Part shown: piece by piece, positions 42,407 through 51,095 of the stretch
Position numbering within the stretch: the first letter of the stretch is position 1
Layout of the letters: each line of letters begins with the position of its first letter
NCBI GenBank assembly: GCA_020849855.1
Contig: JADZFO010000040.1
Span: forward strand, 124,001-188,000
Direction: 5' to 3'
DNA from: a bacterium
GTDB taxonomy: Bacteria > 4484-113 > JAFGCY01
DNA length: 64,000 nt
The notes under the pieces: generated by a model
What the model saw: only the letters and a program-made list of their open reading frames with translations
Database searches by the model: none
What the model was told of the DNA's origin: nothing
Position numbers and translations under genes: made by a program

Positions 42407-43552
42407 CTAAGGCGCCAGCAGCGCCTTGAAATCATCACGATCGCGCAGGCTTGTCAGGTCTGTGTCACCCGGAAGGTAGCTGCGGTAGCTGTTGTCCTTG
42501 TCCAGGCTCAGGCTGAGCTGCAGCTCCGCCATGGCTTCATCCCCGCGGCCGCTGCGGGCCAGCGCGCAGGCCAGGTTGTAATGGTGCCCCGGCTCTTCGG
42601 GCTGCACCTGCGTCAGCTCGGTGAATACACGTATCGCTTCCTGCATGTTGCCGCTGTTCAGCTTGTTATAGCCTTCAGTAGTCAGCGCCCAGGGCCGGGC
42701 GATGTTAAGCAGGCGGGCCAGTTCCTCAAAGGGGTCGGGGGCGTCGTCCACCCGCAGGTCGTACTTCACATCGCTGTAGCCGCCATAGCCTGCCCCGGCC
42801 TGGCTGACCTTCAGCGCGCTGCTCTGCATGCCGCGGCTGTCGCCACCCTTCGCCTGACCGGCCAACAGCGCGCCCAGCAGCCGTCCGGCCAGGTCCTTGC
42901 CGCCGTTGTATGCGCTGCTCTGGGTCTGCGTCAGCTCGAGCGCCAAAACACTGGCCGGGTCATCCATGGCCAGCGCCATGGCATCCACTACCTCCGAGCC
43001 GGTGAGGATGTTGCCCTGACAGGCATAGACGATGCCGTCCTTGCTGATCCCGGTTCGGCCGCCGGCCCAGGCCATGCACTTGCTGCCGGTGAAGCTCTGG
43101 GCAACATCGCCCGCGCTGGGGCTGATTAGATTCAATGCCAGCAGCGGATCGTCCTGGCTTTGCATCTCCTGAATCCGCGGGTTGGCCCGGACCACGCCGA
43201 TCTGGCGCGAAGCTGCGTCCTTGTCTGCGCTGATGCAGAGCTTCAGTGCGTCCTCGGCGCTGAAACCATCGCCCATCAGCTCCAGGATCCGCGGCCCGAA
43301 GGTCGGGTTACCAAAAGCCTGGCTGGCCACCGCCCCCACCCCGGCCTGGCACCAGGGCACCACTACGCCCACGCCGAAGAAGCGGCTCTGCACTGCAACG
43401 CCCACCTCGCCTGTGCGCGGGTCATAGGCGCAGACTGAGAAGGTGGCGATGTTCAGCTCCTCTTCGGGCTGCGCGCAGAGCGCCGGTCTGGCGGCAAGCG
43501 CAAGGCAAGAGAGCAGGACGCAGGTCGCAGTCCGCAGCAATGTGAGACACAT
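42407..43552 (-). CDS. Secreted DUF1028 protein with TPR tail
   Basis: 381 residues. Signal peptide (TATCVLLSCLALAARPALCA), DUF1028 domain starting NIATFSVCAYDPRTGEVGVA (an Ntn-hydrolase-like fold), with WAGGRTGISKDGIVYACQGN and SEVVDAMALAM, then a C-terminal tetratricopeptide repeat (GHHYNLACALARSGRGDEAM). ATG 43552 is chosen for GGAGG 5 bases upstream over an earlier in-frame ATG at 43564. Secretion of a DUF1028 protein suggests a role in peptide or amide hydrolysis outside the cell, but the family is poorly characterised. Confidence 0.83.
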   Translation of the reverse strand: MCLTLLRTATCVLLSCLALAARPALCAQPEEELNIATFSVCAYDPRTGEVGVAVQSRFFGVGVVVPWCQAGVGAVASQAFGNPTFGPRILELMGDGFSAEDALKLCISADKDAASRQIGVVRANPRIQEMQSQDDPLLALNLISPSAGDVAQSFTGSKCMAWAGGRTGISKDGIVYACQGNILTGSEVVDAMALAMDDPASVLALELTQTQSSAYNGGKDLAGRLLGALLAGQAKGGDSRGMQSSALKVSQAGAGYGGYSDVKYDLRVDDAPDPFEELARLLNIARPWALTTEGYNKLNSGNMQEAIRVFTELTQVQPEEPGHHYNLACALARSGRGDEAMAELQLSLSLDKDNSYRSYLPGDTDLTSLRDRDDFKALLAP

Positions 43553-43667
43553 GGCATCCTCCATCAGCCGCTCTGTGGCTGAGCGTAGAAGCATCTTACG
43601 ACAAAAAGGCCGCCTGGTCCCGGCAAGCAGGATCCAGGCGGCCCATCAGGCTCAGTTTGAACGCAGC

Positions 43668-45272
43668 TTAGTTCGCGGGAACCTTGGCGGTGCCGTTGAA
43701 GTAGCTCTCGAAGATCGGCCACGAGTAACTGGCGACCTTGCGGCCGAGGTCCAGCGCCACGATATTGTCGGACTGGGTGTGGAAGCCGCCCATGACGCGG
43801 GAGATTCCGGCCATCTCCGCCGTAGCGGTGAAGGTCGGCAACTCGAGCAGGATCGCCTCATCCATGGGCTCGTGGGTGATGGAGCCCGGCACGCGCGGAG
43901 CGCAGAAGCCGAACCAGTCACTGCCCGAGAAGAGCTTCAGGATGGTGGAGGCACCGGCGCTGACGGTGCTGTGGCCGGAGGGATAGGACGGGAAGGGCGG
44001 GCAGACGAAGTAGTCGGGGGAGTAGTTCTTCCACTCCTCAGCCGGCACCATGCCGACACCCTTGCCATAGCCCAGCCAGTCCGGCAGCATCTTGCCCTTG
44101 TAGTAGTACTTCACCAGGGCCTGCGGGCGCGGACTGTCATAAACATACTTGGCATCCCAGCAGGCGACGAAAGCATCGTGGCAGACAGCGCCGACGGCAA
44201 AGAAGAGCTTGACGTCCTGATCCAGGTTGTACTTGTCGCGGCGGGAAAGGTCCTGGGCGAAGCGCAGCCAGTGGCCGGACTGGCCCGTGGAACGCGGACC
44301 GTCACGCATAAACTCAACAATGGCCTTCTGCATCGGGGTCAGGGTCGCCGTGTAGCGGATGACCTCATCCACCTCAGCCTTAAGCTGCGAGGTCTCGAGG
44401 CCAGGAGGGGGTCCCGGGCGGAACTGGTCACCACCATTCAGGGCCACGGTCTTCACGCGGCCCCACTGGGGGGTCAGGCCGCCAGGAGCGATCCGGGTGC
44501 CGTCCATCAGGGTGAACCACTTGGGCATCCAGTGGTTAGGGTCTTTGCACTCGTCCGCGGTGTTCTTGCAGACATAACCGGTCCAGTCGGAGTAGGGTTT
44601 GCCATTGCTGCCCTGAACATCGCCGGCCTGGTTGGATCCATCATTGCGATAAGCGGCAACCACCGCTTCGGCGGCAACGTTGCCCACGCCGGCAGGCGTC
44701 GAGGTATCAGTCGACTCGTTGGCAGGGTCAAAACCCATCTCACGCAGCTCGGCGTGAATCAGCTCCTGCAGTTCGGGCTGCGGGAAGACATAAAGCATAG
44801 CGTGGTGCGCGGCGTAGGAGATCGCCTCCGCCTTGTTCGCCTCGGTGCGCTCGCTGGCCGGTCGACGCAGCTTGCCGCCAAGCTGGGTGCCGACGGCCTT
44901 TTCGTCGTAGGCCGCCCAGGCTTCATACATCGCCGTGGTGACGATCATCATCTGACGGGCAATAATCGTCGGGCGCGCCAGCTTGGTGACCTTTTCAACA
45001 TCAGTGGCCGTGACTTCCTGCAGGTTGTTGATCCACTTGTATGCCGCGGTGGCGTCTTTGTAGTCAGGATAGATGGCCGAGCCATCGCGGGTCGCCGCCG
45101 CGTAGTGCATGCGCATGGGGTCCATTTCCATCTGGCCCTGAGGACTATTCTCAAAGCCGATGATATTGGACTGGGCGGCTGCTTCCTCTGCCCGGGCAGC
45201 CATAGAGCTGCCCACCGCCATTGCCAGCAGCAGCATGAAGAGGACCCACGGTCCCCTGTAGAACAACCTCAT
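43668..45272 (-). CDS. Secreted vanadium-dependent haloperoxidase-like phosphatase (PAP2 superfamily)
   Basis: 534 residues with signal peptide (VLFMLLLAMAVGSSMAARAE). The vanadate/phosphate pocket is complete: KYVYDSPRPQ (Lys, Arg), PSYPSGHST (Ser, His) and SRVMGGFHTQSDN (Arg, His). Bacterial members of this family are haloperoxidases or acid phosphatases; which applies here cannot be told from sequence. AAGGGG lies 9 bases upstream of ATG 45272. Stands alone. Confidence 0.88.
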   Translation of the reverse strand: MRLFYRGPWVLFMLLLAMAVGSSMAARAEEAAAQSNIIGFENSPQGQMEMDPMRMHYAAATRDGSAIYPDYKDATAAYKWINNLQEVTATDVEKVTKLARPTIIARQMMIVTTAMYEAWAAYDEKAVGTQLGGKLRRPASERTEANKAEAISYAAHHAMLYVFPQPELQELIHAELREMGFDPANESTDTSTPAGVGNVAAEAVVAAYRNDGSNQAGDVQGSNGKPYSDWTGYVCKNTADECKDPNHWMPKWFTLMDGTRIAPGGLTPQWGRVKTVALNGGDQFRPGPPPGLETSQLKAEVDEVIRYTATLTPMQKAIVEFMRDGPRSTGQSGHWLRFAQDLSRRDKYNLDQDVKLFFAVGAVCHDAFVACWDAKYVYDSPRPQALVKYYYKGKMLPDWLGYGKGVGMVPAEEWKNYSPDYFVCPPFPSYPSGHSTVSAGASTILKLFSGSDWFGFCAPRVPGSITHEPMDEAILLELPTFTATAEMAGISRVMGGFHTQSDNIVALDLGRKVASYSWPIFESYFNGTAKVPAN

Positions 45273-45432
45273 CGCATTCCCCTTGTACAGTCTGTTGATG
45301 TTGTAGAAGTTGATCCTGTCAGCCGTCGTCGCAGTTACTACTGGTACAGGACCCTATCGTCGAATAACACCCTGCAAGCTGAAAATCCAGTAAACCGAAC
45401 GATTTTCAGGAAAGTCGCGGCAAGCTGATATC

Positions 45433-45446
45433 GTGAAATGTTTCAC
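45433..45446. promoter_or_regulatory. Palindrome GTGAAA-TG-TTTCAC
   Basis: Perfect 6-bp inverted repeat with a 2-base centre, 160 bases upstream of the haloperoxidase-like gene. Size and symmetry suit a dimeric regulator, but there is only one copy. Confidence 0.3.
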
Positions 45447-45523
45447 TATTGGAGAAGGGTGAAGCAGGACGCCTTGCCGTGGTTTCGCTGGCCTGGAAAT
45501 CCTGGGGTTCAAAAGTAAGTAGA

Positions 45524-45609
45524 TGGTGCCGAAGGGGGGACTCGAACCCCCACGCCCTTGCGAGCACTAGGTCCTGAACCTAGCGTGTCTGCCATTCCAC
45601 CACTTCGGC
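45524..45609 (-). tRNA. tRNA-Leu (anticodon CAG)
   Basis: 86 nt on the minus strand. Acceptor GCCGAAG/CTTCGGC with A then encoded CCA; D-arm TGGTGGAATGGCAGAC; anticodon stem CTAGG/CCTAG with loop TTCAGGA (CAG); long variable arm TGCTCGCAAGGGCG typical of class II tRNAs; T-arm GGGGGTTCGAGTCCCCC. Confidence 0.96.
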
Positions 45610-45745
45610 GCGGGGAAATACTATAACCGTGTTAGCCGCCTTTTGCAAGCTGATTTTGCACAGAGCCCGCTGCGGATCAGATTAAGTCTCGGCCAAAGCA
45701 AGCCGGGCGCCTTGCGCTGCCACCGGCAGGGCCTAGAATGATCGC

Positions 45746-46012
45746 ATGGAATCGGCCTTTCTGGATGAAGCCAGCCGCGCGGTCACAACCACGCTGCTGC
45801 TGGCCACGCCCGTACTGATCGTATCGCTGGTGCTGGGCGTGCTGGTGGGCATTCTGCAGGCAGTCACAAGTGTGCAGGAACAGACCCTGAGCTTCGTTCC
45901 CAAGATCTTTGCCGTGGCTGCGGTGTTGATTCTGCTGGCCGGCTGGATGCAGCGGACGATGGACACCTTTGCAGTAAACATCTTCGGCAACCTGTCCAGC
46001 TTCATAAAGTAA
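45746..46012 (+). CDS. fliQ: Flagellar export protein FliQ
   Basis: 88 residues with two membrane helices: TTTLLLATPVLIVSLVLGVL and FAVAAVLILLAGWMQ, and the family motif GILQAVTSVQEQTLSFVPKI. Part of the flagellar type III export gate with FliP and FliR. No other flagellar or type III gene is visible within 60 kb. TAGAAT lies exactly 6 bases before ATG, pointing to a leaderless message. Confidence 0.93.
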   Translation: MESAFLDEASRAVTTTLLLATPVLIVSLVLGVLVGILQAVTSVQEQTLSFVPKIFAVAAVLILLAGWMQRTMDTFAVNIFGNLSSFIK

Positions 46013-46032
46013 GCGACCGGGCTGCTTTGCAC

Positions 46033-46362
46033 CTATAGATAAGGCGTGTTGACCACAGGGTCCTGCATCATGTCGCTGGGCGGCTCAGCCACTGCGCAGT
46101 TGTTCATCACGGACTGCACCCCAGGCACAGCCTCCGCAATCTCGCTGATCGCGGCCTTATCCTCGTCCTTGAGAATCTCGCCGGTGATGAGCACGACGCC
46201 GTTTTCCTGCAGACTGACCTCAAAGCTGTACTGGCTGGTGCGCGGGTCATCCTTCAGGGCCTTGAGGACCGCGCCTTCCAGCTTGCTCTTGGCCATCAGG
46301 TCGCAGCCACTGGCGCAGGCCAGGACGAGGCAGAACAACAGGATGCTCAGGGCGATACGCAT
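46033..46362 (-). CDS. BON-domain lipoprotein
   Basis: 109 residues. Signal ending in lipobox CASGC, then a BON domain (YSFEVSLQENGVVLITGEIL, AVPGVQSVMNNCAV), which typically binds phospholipid or stabilises the envelope, as in OsmY. TATAAT lies exactly 6 bases before ATG 46362. The gene directly follows comF on the same strand but has its own promoter. Confidence 0.87.
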   Translation of the reverse strand: MRIALSILLFCLVLACASGCDLMAKSKLEGAVLKALKDDPRTSQYSFEVSLQENGVVLITGEILKDEDKAAISEIAEAVPGVQSVMNNCAVAEPPSDMMQDPVVNTPYL

Positions 46363-46369
46363 GGGCTGA

Positions 46370-47155
46370 TTATAGACCTACCGGCGGCGGAACATCGTCA
46401 TCCGGCTCATAGCGGCCGGCGGTGGAGAATGCTGTGATTGCGTAGGAGGCGCTGCAGCCCGCGCGCCGCAAGGCCCTGGCGCAGGCGAGCAAAGTCGAGC
46501 CAGTAGTCATCAGGTCGTCCACCAGCAGCACGGCCCTGCCCTTAACTTCCTCAGCCATCGCGCCAGGAACGGCGAAAGCACCGCGCACGTTTTCGCGGCG
46601 CTGGTTCAGGCTCTTGCCGACCTGTGTGTCAGTATCGCGCGTGCGCTCAAGCAGTTCCGGCCTGCAGGGCAATCCCAGATCGACTGCGATCCGCTGGGCC
46701 AGGAACTCGGCCTGGTTAAAGCGGCGGCGGCGCAGGCGGGAGGCAAACATGGGAACGGGCACAACTGCGCTGAGCTGTATTCCGGGCTGCTGGAAGAGCT
46801 GATCCGCCCCGGCTGCCAGCCAGGGCTTCATCTGCTCGGCCAGCACCTGACCGGCGGCCTGGCGACGCTGATACTTGAACTCCGCCAGCAGCCGCCGGCC
46901 GGCCGGGTTATAGACCAGACGGCTGCGGGCCTTTTCTATGCCCAGTGTTCGGCCGTGGCATTCCCCGCAGTCAGGGCTGGCAAAGCTGGTCTGACGCAAA
47001 CGTCCGCAGCGGCTGCAGGCTGAGTTGATCAGGCGCAGCTGGGGCGCGCAGTCCTGGCAGAGGCTCAGTTCGCCCAGGCTCTGGCAGAGCACGCAGCGGG
47101 TGGGGATCAGCAGTCGCGCCAGCCACGAAGCAACTGAGCCCAGCGCTCCGTCCAT
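46370..47155 (-). CDS. comF: ComF-family phosphoribosyltransferase-like protein
   Basis: 261 residues. A zinc-ribbon N-terminus with CVLCQSLGELSLCQDC and CSRCGRLRQ, then the PRTase core: FKYQRRQAAGQVLAEQ, VVPVPMFASRLRRRRFNQAE, and AVLLVDDLMTTGSTLLAC. ComF helps DNA uptake during transformation in some bacteria. ATG 47155 overlaps the end of hldC region closely (stop at 47157), so it belongs to the same transcript; the longer frame to 47314 is a read-through of the overlap. Confidence 0.9.
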   Translation of the reverse strand: MDGALGSVASWLARLLIPTRCVLCQSLGELSLCQDCAPQLRLINSACSRCGRLRQTSFASPDCGECHGRTLGIEKARSRLVYNPAGRRLLAEFKYQRRQAAGQVLAEQMKPWLAAGADQLFQQPGIQLSAVVPVPMFASRLRRRRFNQAEFLAQRIAVDLGLPCRPELLERTRDTDTQVGKSLNQRRENVRGAFAVPGAMAEEVKGRAVLLVDDLMTTGSTLLACARALRRAGCSASYAITAFSTAGRYEPDDDVPPPVGL

Positions 47156-47156
47156 C

Positions 47157-47636
47157 TCAGCTGCCGTCGCCGGCGCTGCGGATGCGCGCCAGCAGGCTGG
47201 TGGTGGAGAAGCCCTGCAGGAAGGGTACCAGCACCACCCTGCCCCCGCGGGCTTCGACCACCTCGCGGCCGACAACTTCCTTCCCCGCGTAGTCCTCCCC
47301 CTTAACGAGTACATCCGGCTGGATCAGGCGGATCAGCTCAAGCGGTGTGTCCTCGTCAAAGAGCGCAACCGCATCCACGCAGCGCAGGGCTGCCAGCATC
47401 CGGCTGCGGTAGTCCTCGCTAAGGATGGGCCTGTCAGCGCCCTTGCCCTGGCGCCGGACAGAGCTGTCGCTGTTGAGGCCGACGATCAATACGTCACCCT
47501 CTGCGCGGGCAGACTCAAGCTGGTGCAGGTGGCCTGGGTGCAGCAGGTCAAAGACGCCGTTGGTGAAAACCAGGCGGCGGCCCTCGCTGCGCCACTGGGC
47601 AAGCTTCTGCTCCAGTTCAGCCTCAAGTCTGGCCAT
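47157..47636 (-). CDS. hldC: D-glycero-beta-D-manno-heptose 1-phosphate adenylyltransferase (RfaE2)
   Basis: 159 residues. Nucleotidyltransferase motif FTNGVFDLLHPGHLHQLESA and VKGEDYAGKEVVG are those of the RfaE C-terminal domain. Activates heptose for LPS inner core. Starts inside the end of hldA (14-base overlap). In E. coli the two activities are one protein (HldE); here they are separate. Confidence 0.92.
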   Translation of the reverse strand: MARLEAELEQKLAQWRSEGRRLVFTNGVFDLLHPGHLHQLESARAEGDVLIVGLNSDSSVRRQGKGADRPILSEDYRSRMLAALRCVDAVALFDEDTPLELIRLIQPDVLVKGEDYAGKEVVGREVVEARGGRVVLVPFLQGFSTTSLLARIRSAGDGS

Positions 47637-48639
47637 CAGCGGCGGCCTCCTCGCTGTCCAGCAGCAGGATCTCATGGCGCAGCTCATCTGCGCTGATGGC
47701 GGCCACGCCCAGCTTGCCGACGGCAAGGCTGCCGACCAGGTTGCCCAGCTCCGCCGCTTCCATCAGCGAGGACCCGCTGCCCAGTGCCAGGGCTATCGCG
47801 GCGACCGTGCTGTCGCCGGCGCCAGCCACGTCGAAGACTTCCCGCGGATGGCCGGGGACATGCCCGAAGGCATCGCGGGAGAGCACATACAGCCCGCGGG
47901 CCCCGGCAGTTACCAGCACCTCCTGCGCACCCGTCCTGTCGCGGACCAACTCGCATACTTCGCGCATGGCTTTGCTGTCGGCGGAGTCCACGGACGGCAT
48001 AGCGGCAATGCGCAGAGCCTCGCCCAGATTCGGCTTCATTACCCTCGCGCCGGCGAAGGCAGCGGCATTCTCCGGCTTGGGATCGACGATCACATCCACA
48101 CCTGCCGCAGCGCAGGCCTTGACCAGCTTCGCGGCAAAGTCGGGGCTCAGCACGCCCTTTGCGTAGTCGCTGACAACCAGTACCTGCAGGCCCGGCAGGC
48201 TTTCCTGAAGCTTGCCCAGCAGATCTGCCCTGTACTGCTCCGACAGAACCGCTGTGTCTTCCTCATCGATGCGCAGCATGTGCTGGCTGCGGGCGACGAT
48301 GCGCGTCTTCACGGTGCTGGGGTAAGCCGACGGACTGACGACGCCGCTGAGGTCCACGCCCGACAGCAGCCCGCGCACCTCGCGGCCGGCTTCGTCATCG
48401 CCCAGCGCGCCAAAGAGTGAGCACTGCCCGCCGAGGCTGAGCACGTTGCAGGCAACGTTGGCCGCGCCGCCGGGCTGCGTTGTGCGGCGCTGGACGCGTA
48501 CGACCGGAACCGGCGCCTCAGGGCTGATGCGCTGGACATCGCCGTAAATGAAGCGGTCGACCATCAGGTCGCCAAGTACGCCCACCCGGATCTGGCCAAA
48601 GCCCCGGATGCGGGTAAGCAGCTGCGCGGTGGAGCTCAC
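47623..48639 (-). CDS. hldA: D-glycero-beta-D-manno-heptose-7-phosphate kinase (RfaE1)
   Basis: 338-residue PfkB-family sugar kinase: GVLGDLMVDRFIYGDVQRIS, PGGAANVACNVLSLGG, DYAKGVLS and anion-hole motif DVAGAGDSTVAAIALAL. Makes heptose 1,7-bisphosphate. GTG 48639 follows TACAAT by exactly 6 bases, with CTGACC 16 bases further up as a possible -35. First gene of the hldA-hldC-comF unit. Confidence 0.93.
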   Translation of the reverse strand: MSSTAQLLTRIRGFGQIRVGVLGDLMVDRFIYGDVQRISPEAPVPVVRVQRRTTQPGGAANVACNVLSLGGQCSLFGALGDDEAGREVRGLLSGVDLSGVVSPSAYPSTVKTRIVARSQHMLRIDEEDTAVLSEQYRADLLGKLQESLPGLQVLVVSDYAKGVLSPDFAAKLVKACAAAGVDVIVDPKPENAAAFAGARVMKPNLGEALRIAAMPSVDSADSKAMREVCELVRDRTGAQEVLVTAGARGLYVLSRDAFGHVPGHPREVFDVAGAGDSTVAAIALALGSGSSLMEAAELGNLVGSLAVGKLGVAAISADELRHEILLLDSEEAAADGQT

Positions 48640-48656
48640 GGGCCGATTGTAGCAGT

Positions 48657-51095
48657 TCAGGATTCGCGGTCAGCCACGTTGGTGTCGCCATTGCGCAGTC
48701 TCTCAGCCTTGCGCTCGGCCTCTTCCTCGGCGCGGCTGCGGGCCGTGGGACGCGCGGCGGCGGCTTTCTTGTCGGGCTTGGCCGCGGCCGCTGCTGCAGC
48801 CTCCTCCTCTTCGCCGTTCAAAGCCGCAATGGCGTCGTCCTTGTCCAGCAGGCCGGAGCGGCTGGCCAGCTGTGCGATATCGTCCACCTGCGCGGCGTCC
48901 CTGCGCGCGGCTTCGCGCTGCTGTGCTGCCCTGCGCGCTTCTTCTTCTTCCAGCAGGCGGCGCTTCTCCTGCGCGGCGCTGGTCGTGCGGTTTGACCCGC
49001 TGAAGGTCACCCCGCCAGTGTTCTGGAAGAGGCCCTGGGCCGGGCCAGTCTGGCGGCCGGCGCCGCCAAGGTCTGCGCCGGCGTTGACATCCTCAGCCTG
49101 AGGTGTGAGGTCTGGGATGTCGTCGCTCTTAACCTTGCCGTTCACCAGGCCCACAAAGGTGAAGACATCGTTCTCCGTGTCCATATAGATCTGGGCAGCG
49201 TAAATGTAGCCCTCGGCGTCCGGCTTGATCACCACATTCTGGCGCATCAGGAAGAATTTGGCCGTTTCGTCCTGGATCACTTCGCCGGCTTCGACACTCT
49301 GCTGCTCCGAGACGATCTTTACTCCGTCTCGCAGTTCCATGCGCTTGCGGTCGAAGTTGTAGGTGATGCTGCCGGCTTCGGCGGTCAGGGGCTTTAGCAG
49401 GGCGGTCTTAAGGTCTTCTGATACCTGGCCTTCCTTGATCAGCCCGCCCTGGATCAGCCAGTCGCCGTCCTGCTGGCTGAAGACCGCGCGCTGGTTGCTG
49501 TCGCCCTCGACATAGAAGTCCTTGGTCTTGTCGTTGACCTCGATGTAGGTGCCCTTGATGTTGCGCTTGGCCTGGAGAAACTCAACAGTCTTGCCGGGCT
49601 GGGCGTAGAACTGTGCCAGGCCTGATTCCTCGCTGTAAAGCACCAGGTCGGCGTTGATCTTGGTCGGCGCATCCGTCAGCGCACGGGCCTTCTTCTCGTC
49701 CTCGCCCTCAACAAGCTTGTTGACGAAGATCCACTCATAGTTAGTAACTTCCAGGACGACGGTGCCGCTCATGGCATAGACCTTCGTCTTGTCGTTGTAG
49801 TCCAGGCGATCAAGAGTGCCGTTAAAGCTCGGGTGCACCAGGCGCACACTGTCTATCGCGCTCAGCTCCTTGCTTTCCCAGTTGTAGAAGAGGGTCTTGC
49901 AGAAGAGCTCGAACTGCTGCCCGGCGAAGTAGTTGCGCACACGGTTCTTCTTGTCCTGGCTGAAGTCGGGCTGGCTCGATCCGGCCTTGGCGTTCTTCTG
50001 GAACTGCACAAATCCCGAAGCCTGGAAGCGCTTCTCCTTGAAGTTGATCAGCAGGTCGTCCGTGCTCAGGGTGTACTGCGGGTCATCGATCGAGACATTG
50101 CCATACAGGTGCGCAACTTCATTGTGCTCGTCAATGTCGGCGGTATCGGCTGAGATCACCACCTTGTTGTAGTAGATCTGCAGGCCGCCCTCGATATGGA
50201 ACTGCTTGGTTTCCGTGGAGCCGCTGATCTTGCCTGTGGGTATGACCACGCGGGCGAAGTTCTGGGCTACACCTCTTGAGGGGTCCTGGGCATCCTTGGC
50301 GATCTCTTCCTCTGAGCTGCCTTCCGGCAGCATTGAATCGCCCAGCAGGGACTCAAATGGCTCCACTGGGCTTGCCGGGCCGGGGGGCTGGGCCACCACC
50401 TGCCCCGGCGCTTCGCCGATGCTGCCGGGCTGGTCCTGGGCGAAGCCGGGAAGCAGCTTCTGCAGGTCCTCTTCAGAGAAGCCGCCGCGTCCACCGTCTG
50501 CCGGAGGCGCACCACCGCCTGGCTTATCGGGCACGAAGCCCGGCTGTCCCGACAGGGGCCGCTCGCCGCCTGCGGCCGCATCTGTTCCTTCCTGGCCGGG
50601 TCCTGGCGGCAGTTTGGGGCCCGGGGCAGCATCCTCGCCGGCTGCGGCTTCTTCTTTATCCTTATCCTTACGGCCGAGCAGCTCGTTGATCTTCTCCAGC
50701 GCGCCGGGTGCGATCCTCTCAAGCAGCGAAGGTTCGGCCTTGGCCTCTGCGGTATTGATTGCCCCATCCTTGGATGCATCGGCCTGCGCCAGCAGCACGC
50801 GGCCCTTGGAGTCCTTTCTCAGGCGGCTCTTTGCATCAGTTCGCGGCGCTTTGCTTTCGGTTTCTACTTCTGGGTCAGCCTCTGCTTCAGTTTCAGAGCT
50901 GGCATCTTCGCCTTCGGCATCAACAGCGTCATCCGGCGAAACTGCGACTTCCGTGCTTTCGCCGCCGTCAGTCTCAGCATCCGCCTGGGCACAGGGATGC
51001 CCTGGCACAAGCAGGCTTAGGCACAGGAGCACTGCGGTGAGAAGAGCCGCGAGCAGGCGCGCAGGTGCAGGGTGCTGCTGGCGAAGAGTGCTCAT
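48657..51095 (-). CDS. Large OstA/LptA-LptD-type periplasmic protein
   Basis: 812 residues. Signal peptide (ALLTAVLLCLSLLVPGHPCA), an acidic, Pro/Gly-rich spacer of about 230 residues, then OstA-type beta-jellyroll repeats (FHIEGGLQIYYNKVVISAD, VAHLYGNVSIDDPQY, LSAIDSVRLVHPSFNG, YIYAAQIYMDTENDVFTFVG) and an Ala/Glu/Arg tail. OstA folds bind lipid A and form the LPS bridge. Much longer than E. coli LptA (185) and without an LptD barrel. ATG overlaps the previous gene's stop (ATGA). Confidence 0.8.
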   Translation of the reverse strand: MSTLRQQHPAPARLLAALLTAVLLCLSLLVPGHPCAQADAETDGGESTEVAVSPDDAVDAEGEDASSETEAEADPEVETESKAPRTDAKSRLRKDSKGRVLLAQADASKDGAINTAEAKAEPSLLERIAPGALEKINELLGRKDKDKEEAAAGEDAAPGPKLPPGPGQEGTDAAAGGERPLSGQPGFVPDKPGGGAPPADGGRGGFSEEDLQKLLPGFAQDQPGSIGEAPGQVVAQPPGPASPVEPFESLLGDSMLPEGSSEEEIAKDAQDPSRGVAQNFARVVIPTGKISGSTETKQFHIEGGLQIYYNKVVISADTADIDEHNEVAHLYGNVSIDDPQYTLSTDDLLINFKEKRFQASGFVQFQKNAKAGSSQPDFSQDKKNRVRNYFAGQQFELFCKTLFYNWESKELSAIDSVRLVHPSFNGTLDRLDYNDKTKVYAMSGTVVLEVTNYEWIFVNKLVEGEDEKKARALTDAPTKINADLVLYSEESGLAQFYAQPGKTVEFLQAKRNIKGTYIEVNDKTKDFYVEGDSNQRAVFSQQDGDWLIQGGLIKEGQVSEDLKTALLKPLTAEAGSITYNFDRKRMELRDGVKIVSEQQSVEAGEVIQDETAKFFLMRQNVVIKPDAEGYIYAAQIYMDTENDVFTFVGLVNGKVKSDDIPDLTPQAEDVNAGADLGGAGRQTGPAQGLFQNTGGVTFSGSNRTTSAAQEKRRLLEEEEARRAAQQREAARRDAAQVDDIAQLASRSGLLDKDDAIAALNGEEEEAAAAAAAKPDKKAAAARPTARSRAEEEAERKAERLRNGDTNVADRES

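Noticed and set aside
43443-45428. 661-codon plus-strand frame opposite the haloperoxidase-like gene
   Set aside because: Shadow frame; the complete vanadate-binding motifs are on the minus strand.
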